NCBI RefSeq assembly: GCF_022878925.1
Contig: NZ_CP084627.1
Location: 806,001 to 870,000 of the forward strand
Direction: 5' to 3'
Length of the DNA stretch: 64,000 nt
From: Caballeronia sp. TF1N1
GTDB lineage: Bacteria > Pseudomonadota > Gammaproteobacteria > Burkholderiales > Burkholderiaceae
Below are positions 7,820 to 16,784 of the stretch, one piece after another. The translations under genes were made by a program, and so were the position numbers. The notes beneath the pieces were generated by a model. It had not been told where the DNA came from. It saw only the letters and a program-made list of their open reading frames with translations, and did not search any database. The first letter of the stretch is position 1; each line of letters begins with the position of its first letter.

Positions 7820-10384
7820 TCAAGCCTGCGATGTCCGCGGCGGCGGCGCACTGGACGCCGTGCCCTGTCCGGCAGCCGCCTCGCCCGTCGGATGCTGCGC
7901 CGCCTTCGACGGTTCGCCGCGCTGATCGGCGGGGGCGTCACCATCGACGTCGGCTGGATGCGCCGGATCGTGCGCCGCGTCCTGCGTGCCGTTGACGATC
8001 ACGAAGTTACGCTGCGGATTGGCGATCTCGATCCCACGCGCCGTGAACTCGTTGAGAATGCGCCGGTTGAACTCGCGTTGCACCGGCCAGCGCGTGCTGT
8101 CGCGGCACTGAATCTGACCGGCGAGCGTGACGGTGGAACCATCGACGGCATCGACGCCCCAGAAGCTGAAGTCGGAGAGAATCCCGTCCTTGAAGGCGTC
8201 GTCTTCACGTAGCGCGGTGCCGATTTCCTTGAGCGTCGAAATGGCCAGATCCACGTCCTGACCGAGCGCGACCGACACGCGCACCGCCGCGTTGCCAATG
8301 CCGCGATTCGTATTGTTGACCGTGGATACCGAACTGAACGGCACCGTGAACAGCGAGCCGTCGCCGCCTCGCAAACGCACCGTGCGAATCGACAGATATT
8401 CGACCGTGCCCGAGACGCCCGCGACCGTCACCCAGTCGCCCACTTGCATGGCGTTTTCCATCAAAAGGAAGATGCCGGTGATGAAATCCTGTACGAGCTT
8501 TTGCGAGCCGAAGCCGAGCGCCACGCCGAAAATGCTCGCGCTCGCCAGAAGCGGCGCGGTGTTGACGCCGATTTCCGAGAGACCGGTGAGCACGACGACC
8601 ATGGCGATGACGATGAAAAGCGCGGAGCGCATCATCGGTAAGAGCGTGCGCAGGCGTGCAGCGCGTACGCGGTCGCCACTCGCGTTCCATTGATCGAGAC
8701 GCTGCTCGACCATTACGTTGGCCGTCTCCCACACGATGACCGCGAACACCGCCGCGACCGCGATGGTCACGAGCGCGGATGCCAGCCGGTTGCCAATGCC
8801 GCCCGATGTGAAGAACTGCACGATATGCACGCCCCACACTTCGAGCAGCGCCACGACCGTCACCACGGCGATGATCGTCTGCACGGCGCGGCGCAAGAGC
8901 GGGTAATAGCGATAAGCATGACGATGCGCGATGGACTTCGCCGCGAAGTCGTCGTCATCGTTTTCGTGGAACACGCGGCCGAGCGCACCGAACGCGACGA
9001 TTGCCGCGACGCGCGCGCCGACCAGCACGAGAATGGACACGCCGCCGAGATGGAACAGCGTGCGATAGCCGTTCTGCACGTCCAGCGCCCAGACGAACCA
9101 CAGCGCGAGCACGAAGAAGATGGCGACGGCGGCCCAGATATCGGCGATCCAGCCACCGAACAGCGCGGTCGATTTATGACTGCGCATGCGTTCGCGGATA
9201 CGCTCCGCCACGGGCTTGCGGCAGTCGAAAATGGTGTAGGCGAGCATCAGATGGATGTCGAGCGTGACGATCTTCAGAATGGCGATGCGCGCCGCTTCCG
9301 ACAGTCCGAGCGGCTCCGCGCCGTTGGCCAGCGCGATGCCGATACCCGCGATGATCACCATGCTGCGCAGCTTGCGATACGTGTAGAGCGCGTACTGATC
9401 GCGCATCTGCAAAAGCCGCAAGCCGGTGGCATGCGGCGCCAGCAGAAAGCCGCTCACGAGCATGATGATGCGGCAGACGAGGTAGGCATCGATAAACTCG
9501 CTCGCGACGTGCGATTCGATCGAGTTGTCGTCGATAAAGATGGACACCAGAAGCGTCGCCACGCCGATGAACACGCCAAGCGGAATGAACTTGAACAGCA
9601 GATACAAAAGCGCATTGGGCAGACGCTGCAACAGGGTCCAGTGACGTGCCGCGTGCCGCTGGCCGCGCGCCGTTTCCACCTTGCGCTCGGCTGCGTGCTG
9701 CGCGGCTTCGTCGCCGGTGCGCTCGGCGAAGTGCTCGGCGCGTTCCGCCGCATGTTCGTTCTGCACGAGTTCGGGATCGGTGACCTCGGCATCGGCGACA
9801 CCGCGCGCGGCGATCTTCGCACGCGATTTACGCAGCAGACGGCCGCCGACGATTTCAAGCAAAAACGCGGGCACGAGACACACGAGCACGATCCAGAGCA
9901 CGTGACCGAACTGCGCGCGCGATTCCGGCGTCGCCATGCGCTGGCTCCACCAATGCACCACGGAACGAATGTTCAGCAACTCGGCCAGCGTATGCCGCAT
10001 CTCGGTTGCGAACTGAACGACCCAGTTGCCCGCCTGATGCGATAGCTGCGAGGCAAGCCCGTTCGCCGTCAGCGATTTCGCAAGCACGCCCGACGCACCC
10101 GAAGCAGGCGCAGCCGTTTCCGCGCCGCTCGCCGCCGTGGCGCTCGCGGCCGTCGGTGCGGCAAGCGCGCCGGCCGCCGCCACTGCGCGCAAGGTATCGG
10201 CGACCTGTGCGCGGCGTTGCGGATCGTTGAGCACCGCAAGGGCATCGCGGGCCTGTTGCGGCGTGAGCGCGACCGCGGGTTGCGACGCGCCTTGCGCCGA
10301 ACCGGCGGCAATGGCGGACGCCGAAAGAAGCGAGCCGAGACTCGTGAAGGCGAGCAGACAGACTAAGAGTATGAGTTTGCGCAT
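7820..10384 (-). CDS. Large MscS-family mechanosensitive channel (YbiO-like)
   Basis: An inner-membrane channel that releases solutes on osmotic downshift. From ATG 10384 the protein has 854 residues and begins with a signal peptide (MRKLILLVCLLAFTSLGS). An upstream in-frame GTG at 10402 is possible but gives a poorer signal sequence. A periplasmic Ala-rich segment follows, then many membrane helices. The MscS core is recognisable near residues 600-800: LGFGSQKLVQDFITGIFLLM, GDWVTV and TVPFSSVSTVNNTNRG. The size matches YbiO-type channels rather than the small 286-residue MscS. The C-terminal tail is Pro/Ala-rich and probably disordered. No operon partner was seen. Confidence 0.9.
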   Translation of the reverse strand: MRKLILLVCLLAFTSLGSLLSASAIAAGSAQGASQPAVALTPQQARDALAVLNDPQRRAQVADTLRAVAAAGALAAPTAASATAASGAETAAPASGASGVLAKSLTANGLASQLSHQAGNWVVQFATEMRHTLAELLNIRSVVHWWSQRMATPESRAQFGHVLWIVLVCLVPAFLLEIVGGRLLRKSRAKIAARGVADAEVTDPELVQNEHAAERAEHFAERTGDEAAQHAAERKVETARGQRHAARHWTLLQRLPNALLYLLFKFIPLGVFIGVATLLVSIFIDDNSIESHVASEFIDAYLVCRIIMLVSGFLLAPHATGLRLLQMRDQYALYTYRKLRSMVIIAGIGIALANGAEPLGLSEAARIAILKIVTLDIHLMLAYTIFDCRKPVAERIRERMRSHKSTALFGGWIADIWAAVAIFFVLALWFVWALDVQNGYRTLFHLGGVSILVLVGARVAAIVAFGALGRVFHENDDDDFAAKSIAHRHAYRYYPLLRRAVQTIIAVVTVVALLEVWGVHIVQFFTSGGIGNRLASALVTIAVAAVFAVIVWETANVMVEQRLDQWNASGDRVRAARLRTLLPMMRSALFIVIAMVVVLTGLSEIGVNTAPLLASASIFGVALGFGSQKLVQDFITGIFLLMENAMQVGDWVTVAGVSGTVEYLSIRTVRLRGGDGSLFTVPFSSVSTVNNTNRGIGNAAVRVSVALGQDVDLAISTLKEIGTALREDDAFKDGILSDFSFWGVDAVDGSTVTLAGQIQCRDSTRWPVQREFNRRILNEFTARGIEIANPQRNFVIVNGTQDAAHDPAHPADVDGDAPADQRGEPSKAAQHPTGEAAAGQGTASSAPPPRTSQA

Positions 10385-10645
10385 GGGTCGAATGAAAATC
10401 ACGAAATTGCTGGGACTCGATGCGGACGACGCGCACGCCCTATCCTAACGCGATGCCCCGGTCCAACGCAGTAACGGCATGGCCGGGTCTCGACGCGGGG
10501 CCGGAATGAAGTCTGCTTGTATGCAGACATTGAAACGACGCGAATTGAAATGAACGCGAGACTCAATGATTCTGGAGACAGGCTCCCGCAAGCTCGCCGC
10601 GACGATAATCCGGACCGTCGCTCCAACTGGCTCACGCGTCCTGCA

Positions 10646-10885
10646 ATGAAATTGACCGTGCTCTGGGTAGCACTTGCCGCGCCTGCCCTGCCGTTTGCAG
10701 CGCAAAGTCCGCTCATGCGGGGTGGACGAGCGGCGTCGGCGGCTTCGGCGGAATTGCCGGACGATGCATCGTCCTTGCCGGAAATGGGCGTGACGCAAGT
10801 GCCCGCGCGCGGCAATACGCAAGTTCCGGACACGCCTGTCACACCGAGGCCGCACAACGCGCGACCGCCGGCTCACTTGCCGTGA
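10646..10885 (+). CDS. Small putative secreted protein, unrecognised
   Basis: From ATG 10646 a 79-residue protein starts MKLTVLWVALAAPALPFAAQ, which reads as a signal peptide. It continues as a Pro/Thr-rich tail (GVTQVPARGNTQVPDTPVTP) and ends 22 bases before the convergent CDF gene. The frame is open upstream to 10517, but that part lacks a signal-like start. No strong ribosome binding site is visible and no family is recognised. A shadow frame on the minus strand overlaps it; the signal-peptide character favours this strand. Confidence 0.4.
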   Translation: MKLTVLWVALAAPALPFAAQSPLMRGGRAASAASAELPDDASSLPEMGVTQVPARGNTQVPDTPVTPRPHNARPPAHLP

Positions 10886-10907
10886 GCCGGACGACGGACG
10901 ACATGTT

Positions 10908-11837
10908 TCAAGCCGCGGCGGCGGGCTTGCTGGCTTCGCGCGGCACGTCCGGTTCGAAGAACACCCAGCGCACCTGCGGAAAGGCTTGCTGCAAATCTTC
11001 CTCGACGATGTTGATTGCATCGATCATCGCGCGGCCGCTGGCATAGTCGATCATCTCGGCTTGCACGGCGACAACGACATCCTTGCCCCACTGCAGTGTG
11101 ATCAAGTTGATGATGCGCGTGATCTCGGGCCGCGCGCGCAAATGCGCGTCGATGGCCTTGCGCACTTCGGGACTGGCCGATTCACCGACGATCATCGACT
11201 TCACTTCGCGCGCGACGAGAAACGCAATCAGCATCAGCAACACGCCCACGCCGACCGAGCCCGCCGCGTCCCATGCGGGGTTGCCGGTGATCATCGTCAT
11301 GAGCACGGCAGCGAACGCGATGGCGAGACCCGCGAGCGCGGCCACATCCTCGCCTGCGACAACCAGCAACTCCGACTCGCGCGTCTCGCGGAACCAGCGC
11401 CACATGGTCTTGTTGCCCGCCGTCTTGCGAATCTCGCGCACCGCGCCCGCCAGTGAAAACGCTTCGAGCACGACCGAGATGCCGAGAATGACAAGCGCGA
11501 CGATCGGGTTCGTTAGCGGCTCATGATGCATCAGACGATGCGTGCCTTCGTACACCGAAAACGCGCCGCCGACGAAGAAGAGCAACAGCGCCACGATCAG
11601 CGCATAGAAGTAAATCTCGCGCCCCGAGCCGAGCGGATGCAGCGCGTTGGCGGGCGCCTGCGCGCGCTTGAGCCCGAGGAGCAGCAGCAACTGATTGCCG
11701 CAATCGGCCGTGGAGTGAATGGCTTCGGCGAACATGGAGCCTGAGCCAGTGAAAGCAGCCGCGCCGAACTTGCATACGGCGATGCCGAAGTTGGCGGCGA
11801 GCGCATAGAGAATCGCTTTCGGAGATTCTTCCTTCAT
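10908..11837 (-). CDS. Cation diffusion facilitator transporter
   Basis: A 309-residue proton-coupled metal exporter of the CDF family, with the usual six membrane helices and a cytoplasmic C-terminal domain. The TM2 metal site reads HSTAD (His41, Asp45). In TM5, where most bacterial CDFs have HxxxD, this protein has GEDVAAL, a pattern I associate with the ZnT9/SLC30A9-like branch. That suggests altered metal specificity (inference). The C-terminal domain keeps the CDF-like fold segments (GKDVVVAVQAEM). It sits between a small secreted-protein ORF and selD on the same strand as selD, 51 bases past selD's stop. Confidence 0.9.
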   Translation of the reverse strand: MKEESPKAILYALAANFGIAVCKFGAAAFTGSGSMFAEAIHSTADCGNQLLLLLGLKRAQAPANALHPLGSGREIYFYALIVALLLFFVGGAFSVYEGTHRLMHHEPLTNPIVALVILGISVVLEAFSLAGAVREIRKTAGNKTMWRWFRETRESELLVVAGEDVAALAGLAIAFAAVLMTMITGNPAWDAAGSVGVGVLLMLIAFLVAREVKSMIVGESASPEVRKAIDAHLRARPEITRIINLITLQWGKDVVVAVQAEMIDYASGRAMIDAINIVEEDLQQAFPQVRWVFFEPDVPREASKPAAAA

Positions 11838-11888
11838 GTGCGAGTGATGTCCCGGTGGATGGTAAGAGCTGGGTTACGCGGATGCGTC

Positions 11889-12953
11889 TCAGGCCACTTC
11901 GATACGGCCCGCGCCGTCCACCATCTCGCCGATCACGGCGGCGTCGGAGAAGCCATCCGCGCGGAAGATCGCGAGCACGTCGTTCACGGCTTCAGGCGCG
12001 CACGAAACGAGCAGGCCGCCCGAAGTCTGCGGATCGGTAAGCAAGTTGCGAGCCTCGTCCTGAGGCGCGTCGAGGGATGCGGCAAGCGATACATCGGCGC
12101 CATACGCGTTCCAGTTGCGTCCCGACGCGCCGGTGTAAATGCCCGCGCGCACGAACTCGCGCACCTGTGGCAACCACGGCAGCGTTGCATAGTCGATACG
12201 TGCGGTAAGTTGCGCGCCGCGTGCGAGTTCGAGCGCGTGGCCGAGCAGGCCGAAGCCCGTCACGTCGGTGAGTGCATGCACGCCATCGAGCAGAGCGAGT
12301 TCCGCGCCGGGGCGATTGAGCTTGGTCGTCGCGGCGATCATCGCGGCGTAGCCCGTGGCATCGAGTTGATCTTTCTTCAATGCGGCCGACAGTATGCCGA
12401 CGCCGAGCGGCTTGCCGAGCACGAGCACGTCGCCCGCGCGCGCTGCCGCGTTGCGCTTGACGCGCGACGGATGCACGATACCGAGCGCGGCGAGCCCGTA
12501 GATAGGCTCGACCGAATCGATTGAATGCCCGCCCGCGACGGGAATGCCCGCCTCGGCGCACACCGACTCGCCGCCCTTGAGGACTTGCGCGATCACGTCA
12601 TGCGGCAACACGTTGATCGGCATGCCGACGAGCGCGAGCGCAAGAATTGGCTTGCCGCCCATGGCGTAGACATCCGAGAGCGCATTGGTCGCGGCGATGC
12701 GGCCGAAGTCGAACGGATCGTCGACGATCGGCATGAAGAAGTCGGTCGTCGCAACGATAGCCTGTTCGTCGTTGAGCTTGTAGACGGCGGCATCGTCGGC
12801 GGTGTCGTTGCCGACGAGAAGATTGGGGAACGCGGGCAGTGGCGTGCTGCGCTTGAGCAGGTCGGCGAGCACGCCGGGCGCGATTTTGCAGCCGCAGCCG
12901 CCGCCGTGCGAGAGGCTGGTCAGGCGGGGTGATGCGCTGAAATGGGCGGTCAT
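11889..12953 (-). CDS. selD: Selenide, water dikinase
   Basis: SelD makes selenophosphate from selenide and ATP, the selenium donor for selenocysteine and 2-selenouridine tRNA. The catalytic motif is SHGGGCGCK with Cys20 and Lys23, so this is a cysteine and not a selenocysteine form. Other hallmarks are GNDTADDAAVY, TTDFFMPIVDDPFDFG, AGGHSIDS and TDVTGFGLLGH. The start at 12953 (MTAHFSASP) gives 354 residues; an in-frame ATG 36 bases upstream adds a tail with no similarity. No selA, selB or mnmH lies in the window, so the pathway it feeds is unknown here. Confidence 0.95.
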   Translation of the reverse strand: MTAHFSASPRLTSLSHGGGCGCKIAPGVLADLLKRSTPLPAFPNLLVGNDTADDAAVYKLNDEQAIVATTDFFMPIVDDPFDFGRIAATNALSDVYAMGGKPILALALVGMPINVLPHDVIAQVLKGGESVCAEAGIPVAGGHSIDSVEPIYGLAALGIVHPSRVKRNAAARAGDVLVLGKPLGVGILSAALKKDQLDATGYAAMIAATTKLNRPGAELALLDGVHALTDVTGFGLLGHALELARGAQLTARIDYATLPWLPQVREFVRAGIYTGASGRNWNAYGADVSLAASLDAPQDEARNLLTDPQTSGGLLVSCAPEAVNDVLAIFRADGFSDAAVIGEMVDGAGRIEVA

Positions 12954-13016
12954 CTTGGTTTCATCCGGTAAGTGCGATCGATGCGGCATTATCGCCGCTC
13001 GGGAACAAACGCGCGC

Positions 13017-13577
13017 TCAGGCAGTACGTTTGAATAGCCCCGGATACGCTGTAACGAGCCCGTTCTCATCGACATCGATCTCGGCCGTAAAGCCCGTATC
13101 GAGCCCTTCGTAGCGATAGCGGCGCCCATCTTCCAGGCACGTATAAGCCTGCTCGACCGCGCTGACAGTCAACGTCGGCACGTTCACATAAGCGACGCGA
13201 ATCACGCGCCGCTCACCGCGTTGCAGCTTCAACCGGCGAATGGGCAGCGTGTTCGTGAAAGGCGTCGCGCTCAGGTCGACGTCGATACAACCGCGGAGTT
13301 CATCGCGTGCGGAGCCGTTGGCGTTGGTCCATGCGTGTTCGTCTCCGTCGTCTCCATCTAACCGATGCAGATCGAGCGTCGCACCGCCCGCCAGCTTCGC
13401 GGCAAGCCGCGTGACCTGCCAGCGCGCATCGCACTCTATGCGATAGACGAGGCCGAACGCGCCCACCTCGCTTTCGCCAGCGACCACGCTCTCGATCACG
13501 ATCGGCGACGCTTCGTCGTCCAGTACGAGATGTTCCAGTCCTGTGCCGTCCACTTGCGACCATCTCACTGTTTTCAT
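13017..13577 (-). CDS. Putative glycolipid-binding family protein (DUF1089-like)
   Basis: A 186-residue soluble protein with no signal peptide. The start MKTVRWSQVDGTGLEHLVL and the segments GLVYRIECDARWQV, CIDVDLSATPFTNTLPIRRL and YTCLEDGRRYRYEGL are characteristic of the family annotated as putative glycolipid-binding (Pfam PF06475). The start at 13577 is preferred; the open frame upstream to 13658 shows no family similarity. The gene lies 63 bases upstream of selD on the same strand. Biochemical function is not established. Confidence 0.75.
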   Translation of the reverse strand: MKTVRWSQVDGTGLEHLVLDDEASPIVIESVVAGESEVGAFGLVYRIECDARWQVTRLAAKLAGGATLDLHRLDGDDGDEHAWTNANGSARDELRGCIDVDLSATPFTNTLPIRRLKLQRGERRVIRVAYVNVPTLTVSAVEQAYTCLEDGRRYRYEGLDTGFTAEIDVDENGLVTAYPGLFKRTA

Positions 13578-13836
13578 CGCGCGCCTCGTTGTGAGTTCGA
13601 AAGCGCAGCATACAACGCAGCCCAAACGCCATCGATCCACCTTCGACACGCGCCGCACGCTCGACGCGCCGAAACATCACACGGTATACTTCGCGAAATC
13701 TCAAAAAGACGCGCCCGATCCGTGCCGACGTTGGCGATGTCGCCCGAGCCCACGTGACAGGCGCCAGCGTATTGCCGCTCATCGCGCAGGCTCGTCTTTG
13801 TCCGCCTCTTCGCTCTCGCCGCTCATGACTCATCGC

Positions 13837-14262
13837 ATGAAAACTGCCTTCGTTCCCGCCTTGTTTGCATTGCTCTTGTCCGCGTCGATGGTTCAGATCG
13901 CGCAGGCCCAAGAGGCGCCCGATAACGTGACGGAAGACTATTCGTATCTGTCGCGGCTGCATGTGCCGGAGAGCGTCGCGCAATGCGTCGCGGCCTTCGA
14001 CCGCTGGGTTGCGGACGCGCCGAAGTACGACGCGCTCATCGTGCCCGACCGCCGCGTGTTGTCAGCCAGAATCGACAGCGAAACGCCCGTGTTTAGCGTG
14101 GGCAATCCGATTCCAGTCGATCAGGTCATCGTGATGCGCGCGTTCGCCAAGGCGCGCGGCAAGACGAAATGGACGCGCGTGGACAGCCGATGCGGCGTGC
14201 GCGACGGGCACGTCGTGGGCGTATCGCTTACGCCGAACATAAAGCCGACCATCGTGCGTTGA
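13837..14262 (+). CDS. Small secreted protein of unknown function
   Basis: From ATG 13837 a 141-residue protein starts MKTAFVPALFALLLSASMVQ and continues to AQAQEAP, a clear signal peptide. An alternative ATG lies at 13825. The mature part (DNVTEDYSYLSRLHVPESVA, then QCVAAFDRWVADAPKYDALI) has two cysteines, one near its start and one near its end (SRCGVRDG), that could pair. It resembles small periplasmic proteins common in Burkholderia, but I do not assign a function. It is divergent from the glycolipid-binding-family gene and convergent with the Rrf2 gene. Confidence 0.7.
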   Translation: MKTAFVPALFALLLSASMVQIAQAQEAPDNVTEDYSYLSRLHVPESVAQCVAAFDRWVADAPKYDALIVPDRRVLSARIDSETPVFSVGNPIPVDQVIVMRAFAKARGKTKWTRVDSRCGVRDGHVVGVSLTPNIKPTIVR

Positions 14263-14278
14263 TTGGCGACGGTGCAGA

Positions 14279-14803
14279 CTAGCCTCGCGCGGCGCGTTTG
14301 CCCACGTTCTTTCCGCCCAGCCATTTGACGACCTGCGGCCCGAAACTGCGCGGCGCCTTTGCATTCACCCGGCCTGCGAGATCGGACAGCTTGTCCGCGG
14401 CCAGCGCTTCGCGCATGCGCTTCTCCGCGTTCTTCATGACGGCGTGAACGGCGCACACGCCGCTCGTCGACCACGGCGGCGCTTCTTCGCCAAACACCGC
14501 GCAACGCGCGCGAATCTCGCGACATTCGAAGAGCGGCTTGTCGCCATCGATGGCATGCACGACATCCAGTACGCTGATCTCTCGCGATGGCCGCGCCAGC
14601 GAGAAACCACCGCGCGCGCCTTCGGTCGCGGTGACGAGCCCCGCCTTGTGCAGCTTCGTGAACAGCTTCGCCACGAACTCCGCCGGCACGCCTTGCAGTT
14701 CCGCCAGATCGCGCACGCTGGCGCCGCTCACACCGTGCGGCGGCTCCGCGAGATAGAGCATGCAGTGCAGCGCGTACTCCACGCCCGTGCTGATATGCGC
14801 CAT
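14279..14803 (-). CDS. Rrf2-family transcriptional regulator
   Basis: A 174-residue winged-helix regulator. The N-terminus MAHISTGVEYALHCMLYLAE and the recognition region TEGARGGFSLARP are Rrf2 hallmarks. A cysteine cluster follows: CREIRARC, then GVCAVH, three cysteines arranged as in iron-sulfur sensing members such as IscR and NsrR. A cluster-based redox or NO sensor is therefore likely (inference). The C-terminal tail is Lys/Arg-rich. The gene is divergent from the two small His-rich envelope proteins at 14988 and 15198, which are candidate targets. Confidence 0.88.
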   Translation of the reverse strand: MAHISTGVEYALHCMLYLAEPPHGVSGASVRDLAELQGVPAEFVAKLFTKLHKAGLVTATEGARGGFSLARPSREISVLDVVHAIDGDKPLFECREIRARCAVFGEEAPPWSTSGVCAVHAVMKNAEKRMREALAADKLSDLAGRVNAKAPRSFGPQVVKWLGGKNVGKRAARG

Positions 14804-14987
14804 GTGTCACTCCGATAAGCGTGATCGTAGTTCAGGATAGTGCCACGCTCGCGGGCCGACAGCGGCAATCTCAAATTAATAAGCGTGCTTCCAAATATTT
14901 CAAGCTTCACCTTTGCTTACAAACGAACACGGCTTGTCATTTTACGAACCGCTAAATTGCTCTTATGGACTCACCAAGGAGAAATCC

Positions 14988-15104
14988 ATGAAGAAGCTGG
15001 CGATACTTGTAGCACTGGGCGTGGCGCTCGCGGGCTCACTCTCGGGCTGCATCATCCTGCCGGACGGTGGCGGTTACCACCATCATCACGATTACTACCG
15101 CTAG
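14988..15104 (+). CDS. 38-residue His-rich lipoprotein
   Basis: A very short lipoprotein: MKKLAILVALGVALAGS, then lipobox LSGC, then a mature peptide ending GGGYHHHHDYYR. The start is supported by AAGGAGA seven bases upstream. After lipid modification the mature peptide would be about 20 residues with four consecutive histidines, suggesting metal binding (inference). It is followed 93 bases later by a second His-rich secreted protein on the same strand. Confidence 0.7.
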   Translation: MKKLAILVALGVALAGSLSGCIILPDGGGYHHHHDYYR

Positions 15105-15197
15105 AACACGGCATGACAAAAATCCATAACTACTACCACCGCGCTCGTAGTTACGAAGCGAGCCAACGGAAGACCACGAATACCGAAGGAGCAAATC

Positions 15198-15413
15198 ATG
15201 TTGAACAAGACTAAGAAGAGCCTCTTGATCGCGTCCCTTGCAGCGTCGCTTGGCATGGGCATGATGAACGTTGCATCGGCGGACGATCATCGTCCGCATC
15301 ATGTGGTGAAGGTCGGCTGGCATGGCGAGCGCTACTGGGACGGTCATCGCTACTGGGCGCGTAACGAGTGGGAACGTCACCATCGTCCGCATCACGAAGA
15401 GCCGCATCGTTAA
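15198..15413 (+). CDS. 71-residue His/Trp-rich periplasmic protein
   Basis: Starts MLNKTKKSLLIASLAASLGM, a signal peptide with cleavage likely after ASA. The mature part is rich in His, Arg and Trp (GWHGERYWDGHRYWARNEWE, then RHHRPHHEEPHR). SD sequence GAAGGAG lies upstream. A strong bidirectional terminator follows 22 bases after the stop. The His clusters hint at metal binding or a charge-buffering role; no family is assigned beyond resemblance to small secreted proteins of Burkholderia. Confidence 0.75.
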   Translation: MLNKTKKSLLIASLAASLGMGMMNVASADDHRPHHVVKVGWHGERYWDGHRYWARNEWERHHRPHHEEPHR

Positions 15414-15434
15414 TGATCGGCTTTAAAAGAAAAA

Positions 15435-15467
15435 GCCGCAGCGACTCGAAGCGCTGCGGCTTTTTTT
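15435..15467. terminator. Bidirectional Rho-independent terminator
   Basis: Perfect arms GCCGCAGCG (15435-15443) and CGCTGCGGC (15452-15460) with an 8-base loop. Seven T follow on the plus strand and an A-rich tract precedes on the other side, so it can end both the His-rich gene (plus) and the anti-sigma gene (minus). Confidence 0.88.
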
Positions 15468-15485
15468 GCCTGGTGAGCCTGAGCC

Positions 15486-16244
15486 TCACCAGTCCTTGGG
15501 GTTGCCGCCCAGTTCCTTGCAGGTGTCGTAGGCAATCGCTTGCAGCTTGGCCTCCCCGATCTGCCCCGAGAGTGCATAACCCACGCTGTCCGCGGCCCAG
15601 TAATAGGTCCTGCGCGGGCCATCGCGCAGCATCCGGATTTGAGCGTCGTTGCGTCGTACCGTCGCCATGTAAAGCGTGAGACGTTCGCCCGCTGCGTTCT
15701 GATACATGAACTGCGCGGCCGGCCCGTCTTCACCGGGCAAGAGCCTGCCCCCCACGAGCTGAAAGCCATACTCGACGAGCGATGGAATCGTCAACGTTCG
15801 ATTCAACCGCTTCGACAGCCAATTGACGAGATGGTCCTGCTGCGACGCCGCCACTTCCACCGCGTGACGTTGCTCCGGCGCATACACCGCATAGGCAATG
15901 TCCGCGCGTTCCGCGAAGCGCGCACGCGGCTCGCCGAACGCAGGCAGCAGCATGTGCATCATGAATCCACACGCGACGCCCACCACGAGAAAGCACGCGG
16001 CCAGTAGAAAGCGCTCGCGCTTTCGCGCACGCATGACGACGATCTGCGGCTCGGCCTGCTCCGCCGCGAAGAGCGCGCGCAACGCATTGTCCTGCGCGCG
16101 ATAGTCGGTCGCCGTCGCCTGCAGCGCGGGGTCATCGGCCAGGCGCGCTTCAACGGCCTTGCGCTCATCGCCGTGAAGCTCGTCGTCGAGCCAGGCAGAG
16201 AGCGCCTGAAGGTCGCGATCCGGCGGTCGTTCGTCGTGGGTCAT
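15486..16244 (-). CDS. Transmembrane anti-sigma factor
   Basis: A 252-residue anti-sigma factor of the ECF class. The cytoplasmic N-terminus (DLQALSAWLDDELHGDERKA) matches the anti-sigma domain; one membrane helix follows near residues 80-100 (FLLAACFLVVGVACGFMMHM), then a periplasmic domain. Its ATG overlaps the sigma-factor TGA by four bases (16241-16244), which gives translational coupling. The open frame upstream to 16514 is only the sigma gene read in another frame. No zinc HxxxCxxC motif is seen. Confidence 0.88.
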   Translation of the reverse strand: MTHDERPPDRDLQALSAWLDDELHGDERKAVEARLADDPALQATATDYRAQDNALRALFAAEQAEPQIVVMRARKRERFLLAACFLVVGVACGFMMHMLLPAFGEPRARFAERADIAYAVYAPEQRHAVEVAASQQDHLVNWLSKRLNRTLTIPSLVEYGFQLVGGRLLPGEDGPAAQFMYQNAAGERLTLYMATVRRNDAQIRMLRDGPRRTYYWAADSVGYALSGQIGEAKLQAIAYDTCKELGGNPKDW

Positions 16245-16759
16245 GTCCGGCCCACCACTTTCAGCGACGACGCACGGCGCCCCGGTTCCTCGCCAAGCAG
16301 AACGCGCATGTGTTCGCGCGCCCGCGAGAGGCGCGACATCACGGTTCCGGCTGGCACGTTCAAGACCACGGAGGCCTCCTGGTAACTCATTTCCTCGACA
16401 CACACGAGCAACATGACTTCGCGCTGTTCGACCGGCAGGCAGTAAAGCGCGCGTTGCACGTCGCGCAGCACGAGTCCGTCCACTTCGCCACGCGGCGCGG
16501 CCATCTGCCGCCACGGCGCGGTTTCATCGTCGACGGCAATGTCGCGCCGTCCGCGCAACTGGTCGATATACAGGTTGCGCATGATCGTGAACAGCCACGC
16601 GCGCAGATTGGTCCCCGCGCGAAACGACCGCATGCGATTCAACGCACGCTCGGTCGCGTCCTGCACGAGATCGTCGGCCCAGGCGCGGTCGCCCGTCAAC
16701 GCGCGCGCATAGCGGCGCAATTGCGGAAGATGCGCGAGGAGATCGCTCTCGAAACTCAC
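16241..16759 (-). CDS. ECF-family RNA polymerase sigma factor
   Basis: A 172-residue extracytoplasmic-function sigma factor. Region 2 reads DLVQDATERALNRMRSFRAG, then NLRAWLFTIMRNLYID; region 4 reads LPVEQREVMLLVCVEEMSYQ, with helix-turn-helix EASVVLNVPAGTVMSRLSRA. It is the second-to-last gene of a minus-strand set: secreted protein (17000), small lipoprotein (16785), sigma, anti-sigma. The overlap with the anti-sigma gene supports a cognate pair. The inducing signal is unknown. Confidence 0.93.
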   Translation of the reverse strand: MSFESDLLAHLPQLRRYARALTGDRAWADDLVQDATERALNRMRSFRAGTNLRAWLFTIMRNLYIDQLRGRRDIAVDDETAPWRQMAAPRGEVDGLVLRDVQRALYCLPVEQREVMLLVCVEEMSYQEASVVLNVPAGTVMSRLSRAREHMRVLLGEEPGRRASSLKVVGRT

Positions 16760-16784
16760 GGCCGTAGAACCGGACGATTCGGCA

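Noticed and set aside
8690..10045. 451-codon plus-strand open frame
   Set aside because: Antisense shadow of the mechanosensitive channel gene.
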